DNA of 9,931 bases from Caldisericaceae bacterium. Lineage in GTDB: Bacteria > Calditrichota > Calditrichia > Calditrichales > Calditrichaceae. Of this stretch, positions 5,776-9,931 are shown piece by piece. Position 1 is the first letter of the stretch; every line of letters starts with the position of its first letter. Below the pieces are notes generated by a model. That model had not been told where the DNA came from. It did not search any database and worked only from the letters and a program-made list of their open reading frames with translations. Where the stretch lies: assembly GCA_021160885.1 (NCBI GenBank), contig JAGHBR010000457.1, positions 1-9,931 of the forward strand, read 5' to 3'. Made by a program: the position numbers and the translations under genes.

Positions 5776-6960
5776 TCAGCCCTGTTTCAATTTTATTACC
5801 GGGGCTTCCGGTGGGCAGCCAAGGCGGAATGGAAACCAATGGCCAACCCCGGCCGAGGTGTAAAGCTGGCTGTTACCTTTCTGGTATTTGCCCCACAAAT
5901 ATTTGTGAAGGCCCCAGTTTTCGAAAACACTGCGCCCGTTAAACCCAACCTGTCCGCCGTGCGTGTGTCCGGCAAGCACAAGGTCAACTCCGAAATTCGG
6001 CGCCAGATCTAGGGCCTGCGGCCGGTGAGACATCAACAAATTGAACGATTCTACTTCGTTTCCATTGGTAGCCTTACGCAGAAATTTGGCTAAAAAAGAA
6101 GTGATTTCGCGCCCCATGTACACAGGATCATCAATGCCGATTAAACGCATTTTGCTGCTATTGTGCACTAGTGTTACGGCTTCGTTACGCAATAGTTGAA
6201 TGTTGCTTTTCTCTAAAATTCTTAACGTACGCGGAAAATCACGAAAATATTCATGATTGCCCAGAGAAAAAAATTTAGGCAGCCGGGTTGGAATCTGGTC
6301 GATCAGGTGCAGGGCGTCAGCCAGTTGATTGACATTGTCGGCACAGTCTCCGGTAATTAGAACCAGATCGTAATTCTGTCTCATTAATTCACCGATCAGA
6401 TTTTCCAATTCTTTTAAATTAAAATAGTAACCTAAATGCAAATCGCTTAAATGTAAAATGCGGAAATTTTCAAATGCGGTCGGTAAATTTTTGAAATGAA
6501 ACGAGATTACAGGTATTTGAACTTTACTGAATGCCCCGGCAAATCCCCTGACGGATGTACCCAATAAAAGAATTGGCGCTACCGAAGCTGTTACCTTTAA
6601 GGCGCGGCGCCTTTCCGAAGAAAAAGGCCTGGTGTTCTTGTTAATTTTGGGCCATAGCTTAAAACCAAAATAAAAAGCAAATACGGCTAAAAAAGACAAA
6701 AGTAAGGTGATGCTGAGTAAAAGAAAAATAAATCCCAGAGTAATTGAAACCTTCATCATCAGGGATTGACGAGCCAAAGAGGCGCTCAAAATCATTAATA
6801 CCAGTGACAACAAAAACAAATATGGATAATGAAAAGCAGCTTTATCGAGCCACCTTTTTTGCCAGATTTTTTTATTGGCCTGGCGCATTAAGAAACGAAC
6901 CACAAAAGTCAGTACAATAAAAATGGTTGTAACCGCTAAAAAGAAAAGCAAACGTTGCAT
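5776..6960 (-). CDS. Membrane-anchored calcineurin-like metallophosphoesterase (YkuE/YaeI-like)
   Basis: A 394-residue protein: a membrane domain followed by a catalytic domain. Hydrophobic segments lie at about 2-24, 45-62 and 71-98, with a further one at 122-142 after the basic SERRRALK (115-122), which recalls the twin-arginine-like region of YkuE proteins. The catalytic part (about 165-390) has the complete two-metal set of PF00149: LSDLHLG at 171-177, GDCADN at 204-209, GNHE at 234-237, MSHRP at 310-314 and GHTHGGQ at 331-337. Relatives act at the membrane on phosphodiester or pyrophosphate lipids, but the substrate here is unknown. I start at the ATG at 6960 because AAGGTGA lies 5 bases before it; a GTG three codons upstream lies inside that ribosome site. 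It follows the GroES-like gene by 53 bp with no terminator seen, so co-transcription is likely. Confidence 0.92.
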   Translation of the reverse strand: MQRLLFFLAVTTIFIVLTFVVRFLMRQANKKIWQKRWLDKAAFHYPYLFLLSLVLMILSASLARQSLMMKVSITLGFIFLLLSITLLLSFLAVFAFYFGFKLWPKINKNTRPFSSERRRALKVTASVAPILLLGTSVRGFAGAFSKVQIPVISFHFKNLPTAFENFRILHLSDLHLGYYFNLKELENLIGELMRQNYDLVLITGDCADNVNQLADALHLIDQIPTRLPKFFSLGNHEYFRDFPRTLRILEKSNIQLLRNEAVTLVHNSSKMRLIGIDDPVYMGREITSFLAKFLRKATNGNEVESFNLLMSHRPQALDLAPNFGVDLVLAGHTHGGQVGFNGRSVFENWGLHKYLWGKYQKGNSQLYTSAGVGHWFPFRLGCPPEAPVIKLKQG

Positions 6961-7013
6961 TAATGTCACCTTTTAAAATAATCGATTAAATGAAATGGCG
7001 GCCTTTTTTACAC

Positions 7014-7412
7014 TTAATCATCTATGTCTTCCAGGTCTTCGTCCAGAGAGGGCGGAATCAGCTCTTCCCTGATCAGTAACAATATGGCCGACTGCGGAAC
7101 AATGACGTATTTCTGATCATCGATTTCCACTTCGATGGCTGCTTTGCGCATAAAAATGGCGTAATCCCCTTCCTCGGCCTGCAATGGAATGTAACGTGGT
7201 TCGGTTTGTCTTTCTTCCCAGGGCTCATCCGAAAGATTTCCCGGATCAGCCATTGGATAGCCGGGACCTACTTTAACCACAAAACCCGCCTGTACTTTTT
7301 CTTTTTCATGCACACCTTGTGGTAAATACAGGCCATGCGATGTTTTGGATTTCGTTTCATCCGGACGAATCAAAACCCGATCACCCACGACAATCAATTT
7401 TTTTTCAATCAT
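7014..7412 (-). CDS. GroES-family (Cpn10) co-chaperonin-like protein, divergent
   Basis: A 132-residue protein, against about 95 for classical GroES. The N-terminal half follows the Cpn10 pattern: LIVVGDRVLIRPDE at 6-19, a mobile-loop-like segment KSKTSHGLYLPQGVHEKEKV (21-40) whose LYL occupies the place of the hydrophobic IVL tripeptide that contacts GroEL, then AGFVVKVGPG at 42-51. About 25 residues with proline and acidic residues (52-76) are inserted before EGDYAIFMRK and the final strand VIVPQSAILLLI. The tail is acidic (DEDLEDIDD, 124-132). Such proteins occur in Bacteroidetes-type genomes beside a normal groES, and their role is not established, so I give no gene symbol. No groEL is adjacent. 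GGAG lies 6 bases before the ATG. The next gene on the same strand is a membrane metallophosphoesterase. Confidence 0.85.
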   Translation of the reverse strand: MIEKKLIVVGDRVLIRPDETKSKTSHGLYLPQGVHEKEKVQAGFVVKVGPGYPMADPGNLSDEPWEERQTEPRYIPLQAEEGDYAIFMRKAAIEVEIDDQKYVIVPQSAILLLIREELIPPSLDEDLEDIDD

Positions 7413-7459
7413 ATTAAAACTCCGCTATCTTAAAGTTAAAGTTCAATAGGTTTTACCAT

Positions 7460-7488
7460 TTTTTCTGATTTCAGTTCAATCGGAAAAA
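7460..7488. promoter_or_regulatory. Inverted repeat upstream of the GroES-like gene
   Basis: TTTTTCTGATT (7460-7470) and AATCGGAAAAA (7478-7488) form an 11-bp stem, with one G-T pair on the plus strand, around a 7-base loop. On the minus strand there is no T run after it, so it is a poor terminator for the CotH gene. It is not the CIRCE heat-shock element. A TTGAAC -35-like hexamer overlaps its loop (7479-7474), so an operator or leader role is possible. Confidence 0.4.
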
Positions 7489-7504
7489 TCGAATGATTGC
7501 GGCT

Positions 7505-9877
7505 TTATTTTAATAGCACTAATTTTTTACATAAGGAAAATGCCTGTCCCTTGACCACTAAAAAGTAAAGGCCGGAAGCGACTGGCTGTTGAAACTCATT
7601 TTTGCCCTGCCAGATCGTTTGATGCCAGCCGGCAGGCAAAAGGGACGGCTTATTTTTCCAGACACACGTTCCCTTTAAATCATAGATAGTCATGCTTATT
7701 TTTTCACTGGCAGGCAAGTAAAATTTAATAGTGGCCCGGGCATTAAAAGGATTGGGGAATATTTGTAATTGAAAATCTTTTGCCATTATGGTTGTTGTTT
7801 CGACAGCTGTTGGTAAATTGCTTTTACCAGGGGTTGGCAGCATGGTTTGCCAGTTTCCAAATCCATCCGGATATCGTCCCAGGGATTGGTCGGCTTGCTG
7901 CGCTCCAAAGCTGAGCGAATCTAAAATGGTTCGTCCATCAGCGGCCACCAGGGCTAAAAATTCGCCTGAGGCCGCTAATTTAAAAGAGGCGTGCAAACCT
8001 TGCTGCCCGGCATCTTCATCACACCAGATGACGCGAAAAGCGCCGCCCGCTAAAGCGCTGGTTGTGTCCGGAAATCGCCATTTAGTCAGATTTTGAGGAT
8101 CATCGGTCAAATAGAGACCGGCTAATTCTATCTTGTCTGTTCCGTTGTTAAATATTTCCAGCCAGTCATCGTATTCTCCGGCCGGGTCCACATTCGATTG
8201 GTCGTTTTTAGCCAGCAATTCATTCAGCTTCAGATTTGAAACCTGGTAGGTAGAGGTAGTAATTTTCAATCCACCCCGAGCGGGGTAGTAAGTGCTTTGT
8301 CCCTGACTGTTGGTGGCTTTGATTTGAAAAAAAGCAACGCCGGTTTCCAATAAAGGAGAAATCTTGACCGACCAGCGATCATGATCTTCTATTTTTAGAG
8401 AACCGGGATTGTTTGCTTTTGAAAACGGACAAACCTCCCAGTTTGTTGAATTGCCTCGCTGCAAAATCAATTCCATTGTTTGGATTGGCGGGTAACCAAA
8501 AGCCAACACGTTAATTCTAATGGAATCATTCGCTGCCGGCAATGGTGGTTCAATATCAACCTGGTAAACAACAGGTTTGGCGGGTAAGAATTCTAACTGA
8601 GAACCTGCCGTGTAGTAACGACGCCAGATGAACTCTTTAAGGCCATATTTGACGTGCTGGTTTTCGTAATGACTGTTTCCGTATGAATTCTCAAAATCCT
8701 GAAAGGTAAAGCCATAATCCTTATGGTAAAAAGTGTCTTGTTGTGCAAAAGGCGTAATCCGATCTTTTAGAGAATCAATCCGATTTAACCAGAGGTAGGG
8801 GGCAAAAACGCTGTCACGATAAAATTGCAGAAAGTGCGAATAAAGATTGCGTAACGTCGGATGTGCCATAATTCGTTCAGCTAAAGGGCGAGGCCCATCG
8901 CTAACTTTCGGGAAGTGGTAAATGTTGGCCTCTGCCCAGTCAATGCCAAAAAAATCAATACCAAACGTGTTGTCGTAATCATAAGGGATCAGGTGCATTT
9001 TGCCTGCCCGAAAATCATAGTAAAGGTAATAGTTGTTCATTAGGGACCAGTAGTCATCCCAGGAGCCAGTTAAAAGATTGGTGGAAAAATATTTTAAGAC
9101 ATCTTTAATATCCATGAATGAAACCAGAGAATCGACCAGTTGTTCGTCCAGTGTTTTTTCTAAGATGCGGGCTAAACGAGCCAGGGGCCGGTAATCCATT
9201 TTTTGTACATTGGTTTTAAGCTGGTAGGGTCGTTCTTCATCAAAATAAGGGTAGTAATTGGATGGTTCGTCGCCACGGTAGGTTAAATCGGCCGGCCACA
9301 AACATTTCCATAAATTCCCATTCGCGTAGTCAAAGTATTTTTTCAGAAATTGTTCGTCTACATGTTCAACCATAATGTAAAGGCCGTAGTAAGCGCCGTT
9401 GATGTAAAGGGCGGCATGGGCTGCCTGACTACCATGTAAATCGATTTTTCGAAAGAAATCCCAACATAACTTGCTGCGAATAATGGAGGGATCATTGTGC
9501 TCGCCATTTAAATTCAGTTTTTCCAGAGTGGCAAACTTGCGACCTTTTTCAAAAGTATTGAAAGACAATTTAAAAGATTTTTTTTGCGCATTACGAGAGG
9601 TATTCCCACGCAGTCTAAAACCAACGTTGGCAATGGTGGTGTCGAAAAAAACATTGCGGAAATGAACCGTGCAGGGAAAGAGCGAATCGCTCTGCGCGTT
9701 GTCCGGATTGAACAAATAATCCAGATATTGCGCTTCGATTTCGATTTCAATTATGGCAACCTGTCGATCGTCGAAGACCTTTTCTGATAGGTGAGACGTC
9801 GACTGAGCCCTATTTACAATAGTAAACCAAAAAATAAATAGTAAAAAGAGATTAACGTTTATTTTTTTTAAATGCAT
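7505..9877 (-). CDS. Secreted CotH-kinase protein with lamin-tail and T9SS sorting domains
   Basis: A 790-residue multidomain exported protein. Residues 1-25 are a signal peptide. A CotH kinase domain (PF08757, about 35-420) has FRLRGNTSRN (87-96) with KKSFKLSF, LNLNGEHNDP with IIRSKL (121-137), YINGAYYGLYIMVEHVD (158-174) and the acidic block HLIPYDYDNTFGID (295-308), comparable to the metal and catalytic region of CotH, an atypical protein kinase of spore coats. A beta-rich linker (about 435-540) follows, then a lamin-tail domain (PF00932, about 545-685, with LKLNELLAKN and DDWLEIFNNG). The end (about 703-790) is a T9SS type A sorting domain: FPNPFNARATIKFYLP, IYDLKG, SGLYFLVV and KKLVLLK. 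The protein is thus probably exported by type IX secretion to the surface or medium. Its phosphorylation target is unknown. The ATG at 9877 gives the complete signal peptide; only a weak AAGG lies upstream. Confidence 0.92.
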   Translation of the reverse strand: MHLKKINVNLFLLFIFWFTIVNRAQSTSHLSEKVFDDRQVAIIEIEIEAQYLDYLFNPDNAQSDSLFPCTVHFRNVFFDTTIANVGFRLRGNTSRNAQKKSFKLSFNTFEKGRKFATLEKLNLNGEHNDPSIIRSKLCWDFFRKIDLHGSQAAHAALYINGAYYGLYIMVEHVDEQFLKKYFDYANGNLWKCLWPADLTYRGDEPSNYYPYFDEERPYQLKTNVQKMDYRPLARLARILEKTLDEQLVDSLVSFMDIKDVLKYFSTNLLTGSWDDYWSLMNNYYLYYDFRAGKMHLIPYDYDNTFGIDFFGIDWAEANIYHFPKVSDGPRPLAERIMAHPTLRNLYSHFLQFYRDSVFAPYLWLNRIDSLKDRITPFAQQDTFYHKDYGFTFQDFENSYGNSHYENQHVKYGLKEFIWRRYYTAGSQLEFLPAKPVVYQVDIEPPLPAANDSIRINVLAFGYPPIQTMELILQRGNSTNWEVCPFSKANNPGSLKIEDHDRWSVKISPLLETGVAFFQIKATNSQGQSTYYPARGGLKITTSTYQVSNLKLNELLAKNDQSNVDPAGEYDDWLEIFNNGTDKIELAGLYLTDDPQNLTKWRFPDTTSALAGGAFRVIWCDEDAGQQGLHASFKLAASGEFLALVAADGRTILDSLSFGAQQADQSLGRYPDGFGNWQTMLPTPGKSNLPTAVETTTIMAKDFQLQIFPNPFNARATIKFYLPASEKISMTIYDLKGTCVWKNKPSLLPAGWHQTIWQGKNEFQQPVASGLYFLVVKGQAFSLCKKLVLLK

Positions 9878-9931
9878 TGTACGAAAACCTTAATTTTCCT
9901 TTGAATAACTGCAGAACCTGCAAATCTGGCA

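Noticed and set aside
9910..9922. TGCAG/CTGCA small hairpin upstream of the CotH gene
   Set aside because: The stem is 5 bp with a 3-base loop; too short to support as a regulatory site, and the region is cut by the window edge.
1..9931. CRISPR array, tRNA, rRNA, riboswitch or insertion sequence
   Set aside because: I saw no regularly spaced short repeats, no cloverleaf or rRNA-like sequence, and no transposase; the only long repeat is the Uma2 duplication.

Overview
The window most likely comes from an AT-rich, Gram-negative bacterium of the FCB group; a Calditrichota- or Ignavibacteria-like lineage is my guess. The reasons are a large secreted CotH/lamin-tail protein ending in a 'PNPFN...SGLYFLVV...KKLVLLK' type IX secretion (T9SS) type A sorting domain, a divergent GroES-like protein of a kind I associate with Bacteroidetes relatives, and clustered Uma2 genes. 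The lineage is inferred from protein style, not from a marker gene. Every gene I can support is on the minus strand, so transcription runs from right to left.

In transcription order: a secreted CotH-kinase protein with lamin-tail and sorting domains (9877-7505); a 132-residue GroES-family protein (7412-7014), followed 53 bp later by a membrane-anchored YkuE-like metallophosphoesterase (6960-5776), probably one operon; a TetR-family regulator (5610-5038), followed 47 bp later by a membrane-anchored NAPE-PLD/UlaG-like metallo-beta-lactamase-fold hydrolase (4990-3839); a 322-bp gap with a REP-like palindrome and a long-range inverted repeat; a secreted GH92 alpha-mannosidase (3516-1237) with a good rho-independent terminator; and two Uma2-family genes in tandem (1126-551 and 342 to beyond the window start).

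The most interesting features are two. First, the TetR gene and the hydrolase gene are each preceded by a near-identical palindrome (12 of 14 bases shared). The upstream one fills the spacer of a predicted promoter whose start point falls on the ATG, so tetR may be autoregulated and leaderless. Second, the Uma2 genes lie in a direct tandem duplication with a 784-bp period. It carries the terminator and leader and ends at the GH92 stop codon. Within the coding part, two nearly identical flanks enclose a divergent central block of about 105 bp.

I see no RNA gene, CRISPR array, insertion sequence or complete defence system. Nothing here amounts to a clear new multi-gene system; the regulated tetR-hydrolase pair is the nearest to a self-contained functional module.
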